From Bacillota bacterium (GTDB lineage: Bacteria > Bacillota > Dethiobacteria > Dethiobacterales > Dethiobacteraceae): 48,517 nucleotides of DNA. Of the stretch, positions 32,129 to 40,134 are shown in pieces (the stretch's first letter is position 1; every line of letters starts with the position of its first letter). The translations under genes were made by a program, and so were the position numbers. The notes beneath the pieces are model-generated. The model saw only the letters and a program-made list of their open reading frames with translations. It made no database searches and was not told the DNA's origin. The DNA is taken from the NCBI GenBank assembly GCA_012522075.1, contig JAAYLG010000109.1, positions 1 through 48,517 of the forward strand. Direction: 5' to 3'.

Positions 32129-32827
32129 ATGCCGGTGCGGCGGGAAAATTTGGACAGCCTGTATTACCGCTACAGTAGCAGTCTCAGCGAAGAAGACTTG
32201 GCAGGGCTTGTTACCGCCGCCGAGCGGCTGGTACGGTATTATGCCCGCCTTTATACCGGCGGGGCGGCGGAAGATGTGATGCAGGCGGGAAGGGAAGGGT
32301 TGATGAAGGCGGTGCGCAGGTTTGATGCCGGCCGGGGAGTTGCATTTTCTACATATGCGGCGCACTGCATTATGGGAGAGATCAGGCATTATATCCGCAA
32401 GGAGGCATCTTACTACAGGCCAGGGGTGATAAAAGATCTGCAGCACAAAATTGACGCTTACGTGGAAGCGGTGGTGAAGGAAAAGGGCGAACCGCCGGAG
32501 CTTTCGGAGATTGCTGTTCACCTGAATGCCAAGGAGGAAGGTATAATCGAGGCCATGCGTGCCGGGCTGGTCTCTTTGGAGGAAATTGATGTGAAGCAGA
32601 TACAATCGCTGCATTATGAAAGCTTCCGGCTGCCTATAGAAGATAAAATCTGGCTGGAAGAGGCATTAAACCGGTTAAGCAGGCTGCAAAAAAAGGTGGT
32701 TTATTTATTGTTTTACAGGGATTTGACGCAGTCGCAGGCAGGCAAATTGCTGGGAATCAGCCAGCGCCGCGTGTCCAGGATTCTGCAAAAGAGTTTGCAG
32801 CAGCTTGCGAAAATGTTGAAGGTCTGA
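32129..32827 (+). CDS. Sigma-70 family factor (SigF/SigB/SigG-like) inside the pilus operon
   Basis: A 232-residue sigma factor. Region 2 (residues ~45-110) reads AAEDVMQAGREGLMKAVRRF and FSTYAAHCIMGEIRHYIRKE, the -10-recognising segment of the group-3 (SigF/SigB/sporulation) branch; region 3 is residues ~115-165; region 4 (residues ~185-230) includes LSRLQKKVVYLLFYRDLTQSQAG and LLGISQRRVSRILQKSL. It starts 15 bases after pilC and is followed 17 bases later by pilM, so it is transcribed with the pilus genes. It might direct RNA polymerase to the pilus or spore genes. No anti-sigma gene is adjacent. Confidence 0.88.
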   Translation: MPVRRENLDSLYYRYSSSLSEEDLAGLVTAAERLVRYYARLYTGGAAEDVMQAGREGLMKAVRRFDAGRGVAFSTYAAHCIMGEIRHYIRKEASYYRPGVIKDLQHKIDAYVEAVVKEKGEPPELSEIAVHLNAKEEGIIEAMRAGLVSLEEIDVKQIQSLHYESFRLPIEDKIWLEEALNRLSRLQKKVVYLLFYRDLTQSQAGKLLGISQRRVSRILQKSLQQLAKMLKV

Positions 32828-32843
32828 TGCGGAGGGCATTTTT

Positions 32844-33863
32844 ATGGGACTGTGGGGGCGTAACGGAATTGTCGGTGTGGAACTGGACTCGAGAATGCTC
32901 CGGGCCGTGGAAGTAAAAGGCAAGAGCAGTAAACCGTGTGTTGTGGGAGCCGGCCGGGTGCAAGTACCGGAAGGTGCCGTATCTGACGGGGTAGTCAATG
33001 ATGCAAATGCGGTGGGCAAAGCTTTGCAAAAGCTCTGGCAGGAAGCAAAGCTTGGGAGCCGCCGGGTTGCGCTGGGAATATTTAACCGGAGCGTGTTAGT
33101 GCGCATGATTACTTTCTCCCGGCTTCCGGAAGAGAAACTGAAAAAAGCGCTGCACCTGCAAGCTGGGGAGTATCTGCCCGTTCCCGTCTCGCAGATGGTG
33201 CTGGATTTTGCCGTGGTGGGAAGCGTTGACAACGAACGGCTGAATGAAGTGCTGCTGGTGGCTGCCGGGAGAGAGGAGCTCACGGCCGGCCTGCAAGCCC
33301 TTTTGCACGGTAAACTGGCGCCTGTTGTGGTGGACGCGTCCCCGCTGGCACTGCCGCGGATCCTGCCGCCGGCAAAACGGCAGGGAACCACAGCGATAGT
33401 GGATCTGGCCAAGGGGACAAGTAGTATTGTCATAGCTGCAAACGGAATGCCGCGTTTTGCCCGCATGCTGCCTGTGTCGCTGCAGCAGTGCCTGAAAAGC
33501 CTGGGAGTTGCCACGGGCGGAAACGGGCGGCATGTCAAGTTTGTGGCGGCTGCGGCGGAAAAGAATACGGAGGAGGATGTTTATGTCCGGCACTGGAGCA
33601 AAATGGTTGCCCGTGAAATCAAGATTTCCCTCGGTTATTATGTACGGCATGACAGGTTCCGGGAAGTGGACAGACTGGTGCTCAGCGGCCGGGGGGCGGG
33701 TGTTACCGGGCTGGCGTCACTGTTGCAGGAGGAGCTGCAACTGCCGACTGAAGTGGCTGTACCACAGGCTGCCGTCAGCGTGCAGGGGGAACTGAGTGTT
33801 GACCTTTCACAGCCGGAATTTGCTGTCAGCATGGGCTTGGCGCTGCGCGGGCTGGAGGTGTAG
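32844..33863 (+). CDS. pilM: Type IV pilus assembly protein PilM
   Basis: A 339-residue cytosolic actin-like ATPase. The N-terminus IVGVELDSRMLRAVEVKG is the phosphate-1 loop of the PilM/FtsA fold; TAIVDLAKGTSSIVIA near residue 180 is phosphate-2 and DRLVLSGRGAGVTGLA near residue 275 is the adenosine motif. PilM binds the cytosolic tail of PilN and couples it to the platform. ATG start behind GCGGAGGG. It is two bases from pilN and forms the usual pilMNO set. Confidence 0.88.
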   Translation: MGLWGRNGIVGVELDSRMLRAVEVKGKSSKPCVVGAGRVQVPEGAVSDGVVNDANAVGKALQKLWQEAKLGSRRVALGIFNRSVLVRMITFSRLPEEKLKKALHLQAGEYLPVPVSQMVLDFAVVGSVDNERLNEVLLVAAGREELTAGLQALLHGKLAPVVVDASPLALPRILPPAKRQGTTAIVDLAKGTSSIVIAANGMPRFARMLPVSLQQCLKSLGVATGGNGRHVKFVAAAAEKNTEEDVYVRHWSKMVAREIKISLGYYVRHDRFREVDRLVLSGRGAGVTGLASLLQEELQLPTEVAVPQAAVSVQGELSVDLSQPEFAVSMGLALRGLEV

Positions 33864-33865
33864 GT

Positions 33866-34441
33866 ATGGTTAAAATTAACCTGCTGCCTGCTGAATTTGT
33901 GGCGGAACAAAGGCGGAAGTTATTGCAGAATCGCTGCCTCCTGGCGGTTTTGCCCTTGGTGGCACTGTTGTTTTGCATATCCGGCAATTTATATTGTCTT
34001 GCGCAACAAATGGCGGCTGAAATTACTGTTATGCAGAAACAGCTGGAGTTTGTGGAGAGGGAAGTTGAAAAGTATGGACCGTTTTTGGAGTTGCAAAGAT
34101 GTGTCAGCTTGAAAAAAAACTTGCTGGCGGTGGCCATGGGAGCTGAATTTGGTTGGCGGGAGATGCTTGCCGCCTTGGAAACACGGATTCCGACCAATGT
34201 CCGGCTGACAAACCTGGAGCTTGTTTTTAACGGCTTGCCGGGCACTTTGACACTGTATGGGATGACAGACAGTCATCCTGCCGCGGCAGGATGGGCGGAA
34301 GCGCTGGAGGCTGTCCCCGGTATATCCGGTGTGCAAATCAGTTTTTCTACAGTGGAGCAAGGTGATGACGGCAAGCAGGTTCGTTTTAAACTGTGGGCAC
34401 AGATATTTTCCCGGCAACCGGCCGGGTGGAGTGAAAAATGA
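33866..34441 (+). CDS. pilN: Type IV pilus assembly protein PilN
   Basis: A 191-residue inner-membrane protein. The short cytosolic tail MVKINLLPAEF carries the INLLP motif that docks into PilM; one helix (LLAVLPLVALLFCISGNLY, residues ~27-46) is followed by a coiled coil (~50-75) and a ferredoxin-like periplasmic domain. GGAGGTG precedes the ATG and ends inside pilM. The stop overlaps the pilO start (ATGA). Confidence 0.88.
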   Translation: MVKINLLPAEFVAEQRRKLLQNRCLLAVLPLVALLFCISGNLYCLAQQMAAEITVMQKQLEFVEREVEKYGPFLELQRCVSLKKNLLAVAMGAEFGWREMLAALETRIPTNVRLTNLELVFNGLPGTLTLYGMTDSHPAAAGWAEALEAVPGISGVQISFSTVEQGDDGKQVRFKLWAQIFSRQPAGWSEK

Positions 34442-34962
34442 TGAAATGCAGGCAGCCTCCACAGATACTGTTTGTTTTGTTTTTTCTCCTGGCGGCGGCA
34501 AGTATTTTATGTTGGCTGCAGTTTCATGACTGGCGACGGCAAAAAGAAGCGCTGGCGGCAGCAATACAAGGGCTCCAGGCAAGTGAAAGAAGACTTGCCG
34601 TGCTGCAGGAGCAAAAGCAAGAGGAGGAGCAGCTGGCAGCGGAACTTGTAGTGCTGAACCGGCTTTTACCGGATGTGCCGGCTGAGGGAAGGCTTTTGGT
34701 GGATTTGCAAACCGGGGCGGATCTGGCGGGGATGGCATTTTTGCAAATCCGTTTTGGAGAGCATGTTGACCGGCTGGAGTATATGGAAATCCCACTGGAG
34801 ATACAGCTTGAAGGGACATATTTTGAGTTTTTGGCTTTTCTTGATTACCTGAAACTGTCGGAACGGGCCATGCGCCTGCAGGAAATACGCATGGATGAAA
34901 ACGAAAAGAAGGAAAACCTTGCTGTCAGCATTAAGGCAAGCGTATTTTACCTGCCGGATTAG
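34438..34962 (+). CDS. pilO: Type IV pilus assembly protein PilO
   Basis: A 174-residue inner-membrane protein: a helix (ILFVLFFLLAAASILCWL, residues ~9-26), a coiled coil (~30-75, rich in Gln/Glu/Leu) and a small domain ending with YFEFLAFLDYLKLSERAMRL and ISIKAS-like strands, as in PilO. It forms a heterodimer with PilN. The start ATG 34438 overlaps the pilN stop; a second ATG follows at 34441. No PilP is found, as expected in a Gram-positive-type cell without an outer-membrane secretin. Confidence 0.85.
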   Translation: MMKCRQPPQILFVLFFLLAAASILCWLQFHDWRRQKEALAAAIQGLQASERRLAVLQEQKQEEEQLAAELVVLNRLLPDVPAEGRLLVDLQTGADLAGMAFLQIRFGEHVDRLEYMEIPLEIQLEGTYFEFLAFLDYLKLSERAMRLQEIRMDENEKKENLAVSIKASVFYLPD

Positions 34963-34988
34963 AGACGTTGCATGAGGTGAGGGCAAGT

Positions 34989-36692
34989 ATGAGGCAATAC
35001 GGGCAGGATTTTTTGGGGAGGCGTCTAGTTCAGGAAAAAATTATTACAGAAGAGCAGCTGAAGGAAGCAATGCATTACCGGGAAAAGGATGGGGGCGACA
35101 GGCTGTCTCTGGGAAATGTTCTTGTCCGGCTGGGGTTCTGCAAGGAAGAAGATATTGCCAGGGCAGTTGCCCGGCTGGCCGGTGTTCCCTTTCTCAGTCT
35201 GAAAAACTATCCCATCAATGAAGCGGCCATGGCAACCGTTCCAGCAGAAATTGCCAGGCGATACAAGGCGCTGCCCATTAATTTTTCAGAAGACGGGAGT
35301 CTGCTGGTGGCCATGGAGCAACCTCTGGATATTTTTGTTCTGGATGACCTGCGAGTGCTTACGGGGTACAATATTCAGGCAGTGGTGGCGACCGGCAGCG
35401 AGCTGGAGGCGGCAATCAACAATTACAGCCAGGCCAGTGTCAGCGTGGAAGGTGTGGCGGGAGATAACTTTAACCCGGAGGAAGAACCGGCGGAAGAAAC
35501 GCTTACTGCGTCTCTTGATGCGGAAAAACCTGCCGTTCAACTGGCCAACATTATCCTCTCACAGGCGGTGAATGTGAAAGCCAGTGATGTCCATCTTGAA
35601 GTTTATGAAAAAACATTAAGAGTACGTTTTCGTATTGACGGCGTTCTCCATGATGTGATGCACCCGCCGCGGCGGATGCATGGCCCGCTGGTTTCCCGTT
35701 TTAAAATTATGGCCAATATGAATATTGCGGAGCGGAGAGTCCCTCAGGACGGGCGCATGTCGATCAGGGTGGAAGGACGCACAGTGGACGTGCGGGTCGC
35801 TACCCTGCCTGCCAGTTATGGTGAGCGTGTCACACTTCGCCTGTTGGAACGCAGCGACCGGGCCATAACGCTTGGGGAACTGGGGGTGGCGCCGCAGATC
35901 CTGGAGAAATTTAAGCAGCTGATTAATCTGCCATACGGCTTTATTCCTGTGACGGGACCAACAGGGAGCGGTAAAAGCACCACCCTCTATGCCAGCCTGG
36001 CGGCAGTGGACAGGGTGGCCAAAAATGTTGTTACAATTGAAGACCCGGTGGAATACCGGATGGAAGGGATTAACCAGATACAGATCAACCCTAAAGCCGG
36101 TCTGACTTTCGCTTCCGGTTTACGTTCCATCCTGCGCAGCGACCCTGACATTATCATGGTAGGAGAAATCCGTGACCGGGAAACGGCCCAAATTGCCATA
36201 GAGTCGGCGCTGACAGGCCATTTGGTATTTGCCACATTGCATACAAATGATGCGGCGGGAGCCATCAGCCGTCTGACGGAGATGGGAGTGGAACCGTATC
36301 TGACAGTCTCCTCGGTTGTTGGGATTCTGGCCCAGAGATTGGCACGTAAACTGTGTCCGCAATGCAAGGAAGAATATTTTATCAACCGGGAGATGGCGGC
36401 CAAGCTGGAGGATTTTCCGCTGGAACCGGGAGAAGACAAGATAAGGCTCTTCCGCCCGCACAAAAACGGCTGTATCTGCTGCAACAATACAGGTTATGCC
36501 GGCAGAATTGGTATTTTTGAGTTGCTGCTTGTAACAGAAGGGGTTCAAAAACTTGCCCTGGAGCAGCGGTCGGCGGCGGAAATAAAAAGTCTGGCAATAA
36601 AAGAGGGCATGGTTACACTCCGTCAAGACGGTTTACACAAGGCAAAGCAGGGGATTACATCAATTGAAGAAGTATTGAGGGTGGTTATGTAA
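34989..36692 (+). CDS. pilB: Type IV pilus extension ATPase PilB
   Basis: A 567-residue hexameric motor. Residues ~5-145 are an MshEN/GspE N-terminal domain of the sort that can bind c-di-GMP (RRLVQEKIITEEQLKEAM, LGNVLVRLGFCKEEDIARAV); residues ~185-560 are the ATPase core with Walker A GPTGSGKSTTL near 323, the Asp box IEDPVEYRMEGINQIQIN, Walker B IIMVGEIRDRETA, the His box TGHLVFATLHTNDA and a four-cysteine zinc site (CPQC ... CICC). The ATG at 34989 is preferred to TTG 34968 because GAGGTGAGGG lies just before it. No retraction ATPase PilT is encoded in the window. Confidence 0.92.
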   Translation: MRQYGQDFLGRRLVQEKIITEEQLKEAMHYREKDGGDRLSLGNVLVRLGFCKEEDIARAVARLAGVPFLSLKNYPINEAAMATVPAEIARRYKALPINFSEDGSLLVAMEQPLDIFVLDDLRVLTGYNIQAVVATGSELEAAINNYSQASVSVEGVAGDNFNPEEEPAEETLTASLDAEKPAVQLANIILSQAVNVKASDVHLEVYEKTLRVRFRIDGVLHDVMHPPRRMHGPLVSRFKIMANMNIAERRVPQDGRMSIRVEGRTVDVRVATLPASYGERVTLRLLERSDRAITLGELGVAPQILEKFKQLINLPYGFIPVTGPTGSGKSTTLYASLAAVDRVAKNVVTIEDPVEYRMEGINQIQINPKAGLTFASGLRSILRSDPDIIMVGEIRDRETAQIAIESALTGHLVFATLHTNDAAGAISRLTEMGVEPYLTVSSVVGILAQRLARKLCPQCKEEYFINREMAAKLEDFPLEPGEDKIRLFRPHKNGCICCNNTGYAGRIGIFELLLVTEGVQKLALEQRSAAEIKSLAIKEGMVTLRQDGLHKAKQGITSIEEVLRVVM

Positions 36693-36745
36693 TGGAACGA
36701 AATCTTACTATAAACCTCTACAAAGCGGGAAGGTCCGTGCGCTGA
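36692..36745 (+). CDS. Possible 17-codon coupling minicistron
   Basis: ATG 36692 overlaps the pilB stop (TAATG) and the frame MERNLTINLYKAGRSVR ends in a TGA that overlaps the prepilin peptidase start (TGATG). The two overlaps fill the whole gap between the neighbours. It may only serve to carry ribosomes from pilB to the peptidase gene, whose own ribosome site is weak. It could also be chance. Confidence 0.35.
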   Translation: MERNLTINLYKAGRSVR

Positions 36746-37491
36746 TGCTGGGACCGGCGGCGTTTACTTGCGGCTTGCTGTGCGGATCATTTCTAAATGT
36801 TTGTATTTACCGCCTGCCAAAAAAAGCGTCGGTAATTTCCCCGCCGTCACACTGTCCTGCCTGCGGCCGGAGACTGCGTGTGGCGGAGCTTGTACCGGTG
36901 GTTAGCTACTTGTGGCAGAGGGGGCGCTGCCGCAGCTGTGGTGTTGCAATTTCCCTACGTTATTTGCTGGTGGAAATTTTAACAGGTTTTGTTTTCACCG
37001 CTTTGGACTGGCGTTTCGGCTGGCCTGCCATCTTGTGGCATGCCCCTTTCTTTGCAACCCTTATTGTTATTTTTTTCATTGACTTGGACTGCCAGGTAAT
37101 TCCCAACCGTTTGGTACTGTTGCTTGCCGCTCTCATGCCTGTACGCCTGCTGGCCGGGGAAGTGCTTTTCCTGCAGGCGGCGGCGGGGATGCTGCTTGGC
37201 GGCGGGCTTTTTTACATGCTGGCTGTGCTGAGCCGGGGTGGCATGGGAGGGGGAGATGTTAAGCTTGTCACTGCTTTGGGGCTGTGGTATGGCTGGAAGC
37301 TGTTGCTCCCGGTTATCTTTCTTGCTTTTTTTTGCGGCGGTGCGGTTGGACTTGTTCTTATGGCCCTGAAAGTAAAAAAGCGTAAAGATGCAATTCCTTT
37401 TGGCCCATATCTGGTGCTGGCTGCATTTTTTGTCAGCATGTGGGGCGAGCAGCTTGTCAACTGGTATCTGCGCATAAGCGGCCTTATTTAG
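36745..37491 (+). CDS. pilD: Prepilin peptidase PilD (A24 aspartic protease)
   Basis: A 248-residue polytopic membrane enzyme that cleaves prepilin leaders and usually N-methylates the new Phe. The catalytic aspartates are visible: Asp115 in FIDLDCQVIPN and Asp171 in the GGGD motif GMGGGDVKL. The N-terminal cytosolic domain keeps both CxxC pairs (Cys37/Cys40 and Cys62/Cys65), so the zinc site is intact. It acts on the pilins at 30340, 37563, 37942 and 39470. The start ATG 36745 shares a base with the upstream minicistron stop. Confidence 0.93.
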   Translation: MLGPAAFTCGLLCGSFLNVCIYRLPKKASVISPPSHCPACGRRLRVAELVPVVSYLWQRGRCRSCGVAISLRYLLVEILTGFVFTALDWRFGWPAILWHAPFFATLIVIFFIDLDCQVIPNRLVLLLAALMPVRLLAGEVLFLQAAAGMLLGGGLFYMLAVLSRGGMGGGDVKLVTALGLWYGWKLLLPVIFLAFFCGGAVGLVLMALKVKKRKDAIPFGPYLVLAAFFVSMWGEQLVNWYLRISGLI

Positions 37492-37562
37492 TTTTTTCAC
37501 TCTCCGACCAAGGGCCGGTACTTTTTCTTTGCCATCATAAACTTTATCTTGGGGATTGGGAA

Positions 37563-37937
37563 ATGAAGAATGAAAAAGGCTTTTTACTGCTGGAACTGCT
37601 GGTAGTACTGGCGCTGCTGGCACTTTTGGCACCGCCTCTTACGGGACTGCTTTTTGTGGGCGGGGAAGGCCTGCTTTTGGCCGGGCGGCGGACGGTGGCG
37701 GCCAATTTGGCAGTTGAAGGACTGGAAGTTGCATGCAGTCGCCATTATTGTGAAATCAACAGTACTGAAGAAACGGAAGTGGACGGTTTTACCGGTTATG
37801 TACGCACAGTAGAAGTAAGGGAAATAGCTGCCACTGCCGGCACACTGCCGCTGAAAGAGGTAAGCGTGACTGTTTCCTGGCAGCAGGGTGCACGCCGGCA
37901 GTCTGTGCAGTTTTTGACATGGCAAGCCTGGAGGTGA
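37563..37937 (+). CDS. Type IV pseudopilin (minor pilin)
   Basis: A 124-residue prepilin: leader MKNEKG, cleavage at Gly-Phe, mature N-terminus FLLLELLVVLALLALLAPPL with Glu at position 5, then a small beta-rich domain ending VSVTVSWQQGARRQSVQF, reminiscent of PilV/GspI-type minor pilins. The ATG 37563 gives the expected six-residue leader; the longer frame from 37440 is rejected. Its TGA stop lies inside the ribosome site of the next gene. Confidence 0.82.
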   Translation: MKNEKGFLLLELLVVLALLALLAPPLTGLLFVGGEGLLLAGRRTVAANLAVEGLEVACSRHYCEINSTEETEVDGFTGYVRTVEVREIAATAGTLPLKEVSVTVSWQQGARRQSVQFLTWQAWR

Positions 37938-37941
37938 GCAC

Positions 37942-38423
37942 ATGGGGAAGATGGCTTTACTGTAACGGAGTTCCTGGTTGCCATGGCTTTACTGGCGGTA
38001 ACACTGGCAGCTTTGCTGCCGTTGCTGCGGCTGATGATACAGGGCTGGGAAGAGGGTGCCGACCGGGTGGAAGCACAGCAGCATCTCCGGATTGCTATGG
38101 AAGAGGTGCTGCATGAGCTGCTTTATGCCTGTCGCGTGGAAGTGGATGCGGCGGGGAAGATTCTTACATACTACAAAAGGGCAGCCGGTGAGGAAAAACG
38201 TTATCGCCTGTATATTTCCGGTAAACAGTTGCTTTTGCAGCTACCCGAAGGTGTGTCCGTGCCCCTTGCCGCCTGTGTGGACAGTCTGGCCTTTGCGCCG
38301 TCAGGGCGGCTTGCAGCGGGAGAGGTGCTGACTGTGACACTGGAAACTTCACAGGCAGGACAGAAAGCTGCTGCCCGCTCTGCCGTGCGGCCGCGAAACC
38401 TGCCTGCAGGTGGGGAGACATGA
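37942..38423 (+). CDS. Type IV pseudopilin, frameshifted at a G-run near its start
   Basis: ATG 37942 has a strong GGAGGTGA site (37930-37937) but its frame stops after MGKMALL. One base earlier in phase the sequence reads EDGFTVTEFLVAMALLAV, a textbook prepilin cleavage site and helix that continues as a 150-residue PilW/GspJ-like protein to 38423, yet that phase has no start codon. Adding one G to GGGG at 37944-37947 would give MGEDG-FTVTEF. Alternatives: a base-call error, real loss of function, or slippage in the G-run. A start at ATG 37983 would remove the cleavage site. The stop overlaps the next gene (ATGA). Confidence 0.7.
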
Positions 38424-39466
38424 ACGGCGAGCGCGGTGCAGCCATGCTCTGGCTGCTTTTTATCGTTGCCCTGCTCCTGATTCTGGGGACATCGCTGCTT
38501 TATCTTGCCCGTTCCGAGCTTGCTGTCAGCGGCCATCTTATTAATGCTACCCGGGCACAATATGCGGCGGAGGCGGGGATTAAGCTGGCCGTAACGCATT
38601 TGGGGCAGTCTTTTCCGGAGCTGGGGGAAGAGGGCTGGCTCTATGAGCATGCGGATGAGCCTGTTTTTGCCGTGCGGGCGGAAAAAAAGGATTACCGTAC
38701 ACTGCTGATAACTTCCGTCGGGTATGCGGGAGGCCTGGCGCAGAAAGCGGAAGTGCTGGCCGTTTACCGGCCGCTGGGCAGGCAGGTGCTGGTGGCGGGT
38801 GATATTGCGGCAGGCGCGCTGGTGGCGGAAGGGCATGTTGCCGCCCGGGAGGTCTTGTTTACGGCAGGTGCAAGCAGCATAGACGGCGACCTGCGGGCGG
38901 AATGGGTAGAGGCCGCCGGCGGGGCTGCCTTTGCTGTGAGCGGCCATATCTGCCCGGACTGGCCGCAACGGGAGACAGACGTTGATTTCAGCGGGCTTAT
39001 GCTGCAGGCAGCCCGTGAAGACTGGGAAGAACCGCCGCCTTCCGCGGACGGGGGGTACATTATAACCGGTCCGGCGGCAGGGACCCTTTTTGCTCCGGGC
39101 GACACTGTTATTGCGCTGCAGGAGGCGGCAGACTGTTTTCTAGTCGTCGACGGTGACCTTACTGTGAACGGATGGGCTCCCGGCAGCCGCATGGCTGCAC
39201 TGGCGGCGGGAGATGTCATCTTACCGCCGGCTGCCGCCTGGGAGGGTTCCCTCTTTCTTTATGCCGCCGGGAAAATACTGCGCAGCGGCGAGGACATGCT
39301 ATCCTTTGACGGTTGCCTTGTGGCATGTGAAATGGATGTGAGCAAGCTGCATGTGCGCTACTGTGATGAAGCTGCTTTGGCTTACCTGAAGCTGCTGCCA
39401 AAAGAGCTATTCAGGCTGGGCGCAACATTTGACCTGGAATGGACTGATCCGGAGCCGCGGAGATGA
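38420..39466 (+). CDS. PilX-like pilus assembly protein
   Basis: A 348-residue protein with the N-terminus of PilX/GspK-type minor pilins: MNGERGAAMLWLLFIVALLL, then LARSELAVSGHLINATRAQYAAEAGIKLA, where the AQYAAEAGI segment is characteristic. The remaining ~290 residues form an extracytoplasmic domain with beta-helix-like, glycine-rich strands (VAGDIAAGALVAEGHVAAREV). The Gly-Ala cleavage site replaces the usual Gly-Phe. The ATG overlaps the previous stop. Confidence 0.75.
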   Translation: MNGERGAAMLWLLFIVALLLILGTSLLYLARSELAVSGHLINATRAQYAAEAGIKLAVTHLGQSFPELGEEGWLYEHADEPVFAVRAEKKDYRTLLITSVGYAGGLAQKAEVLAVYRPLGRQVLVAGDIAAGALVAEGHVAAREVLFTAGASSIDGDLRAEWVEAAGGAAFAVSGHICPDWPQRETDVDFSGLMLQAAREDWEEPPPSADGGYIITGPAAGTLFAPGDTVIALQEAADCFLVVDGDLTVNGWAPGSRMAALAAGDVILPPAAAWEGSLFLYAAGKILRSGEDMLSFDGCLVACEMDVSKLHVRYCDEAALAYLKLLPKELFRLGATFDLEWTDPEPRR

Positions 39467-39469
39467 ATT

Positions 39470-39916
39470 ATGGGCGATAAAGGTTTTACTATGTTGGAAG
39501 TACTTATAGTGCTGCTGCTTTTGGCAATAGTGGCGGCACTGGCTGTGCCTGCAGTGGCGGCGCTTTCTACGTGGCAGTTGCAAGCTGCTGTCAGGGAAAT
39601 GGTGAGTGATATGCGGGAGGTGCGGGAGACTGCCATTACCCACGGCCTGACTTGCTCGCTGGTGTTTTATGAAATCGGGGGACGCTATCGTCTGAACCTG
39701 CCGGGTGGTACGATCTGGCGGGAGTTGCCGCAGGGTGTGTCTTATGCTGCCGTTAATTTTCTTGGGGTGGACGGGCGTCCTACCCTGGCTTTCCGTTACA
39801 CCGGAGCACCGAACAGGGGCGGTCACTTGGCGTTGATTGATCAACGGGGAAGAAAAAAATATATTATTGTAACGCCTGTAACAGGACGGGTGCGGGTTGA
39901 CGACAAACCGCCATAA
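39470..39916 (+). CDS. GspH/FimT-family pseudopilin
   Basis: A 148-residue prepilin with leader MGDKG, cleavage at Gly-Phe and mature N-terminus FTMLEVLIVLLLLAIVAALA (Glu5), followed by LQAAVREMVSDMREVRETAI and a beta domain as in FimT/GspH. Such minor pilins prime assembly or tip the pilus. GGAG lies 9 bases before the ATG and the gene begins 3 bases after the PilX-like stop. It is the last gene of the pilus operon. Confidence 0.85.
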   Translation: MGDKGFTMLEVLIVLLLLAIVAALAVPAVAALSTWQLQAAVREMVSDMREVRETAITHGLTCSLVFYEIGGRYRLNLPGGTIWRELPQGVSYAAVNFLGVDGRPTLAFRYTGAPNRGGHLALIDQRGRKKYIIVTPVTGRVRVDDKPP

Positions 39917-40058
39917 TCGTAAATAATTGTCTTTTCCAGGGTTTTGCGGTTATCTTATTGCTGGCACGGAGCAGTGCCCGCATAGCTTTTCAACCGGCGG
40001 TTGTTTGTTTCATTGTCATAAAAGGAATCCGCCGCCCGCAGGCAACCGGAATGTACAG

Positions 40059-40094
40059 GTAGACTTGTCTACAAGTGCCAAGTTCATGTATACT
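40059..40094 (+). promoter_or_regulatory. Promoter of aroK with a palindrome over the -35
   Basis: TTGTCT at 40065-40070 and TATACT at 40089-40094 are 18 bases apart, 41 bases before the aroK start. A 14-base palindrome, GTAGAC-TT-GTCTAC at 40059-40072, covers the -35 and could be a repressor site. Nothing else is seen in the 218-base gap apart from a small GGCAC/GTGCC hairpin near 39962. Confidence 0.5.
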
Positions 40095-40134
40095 GGAAAG
40101 CAAGTAAAAATGTACAGCTGGAGGCTCCGGAGCA

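Noticed and set aside
32705-33538. 277-codon frame opposite pilM and the sigma gene
   Set aside because: Low-complexity Ser/Pro/Thr composition typical of an antisense shadow of GC-rich coding sequence.
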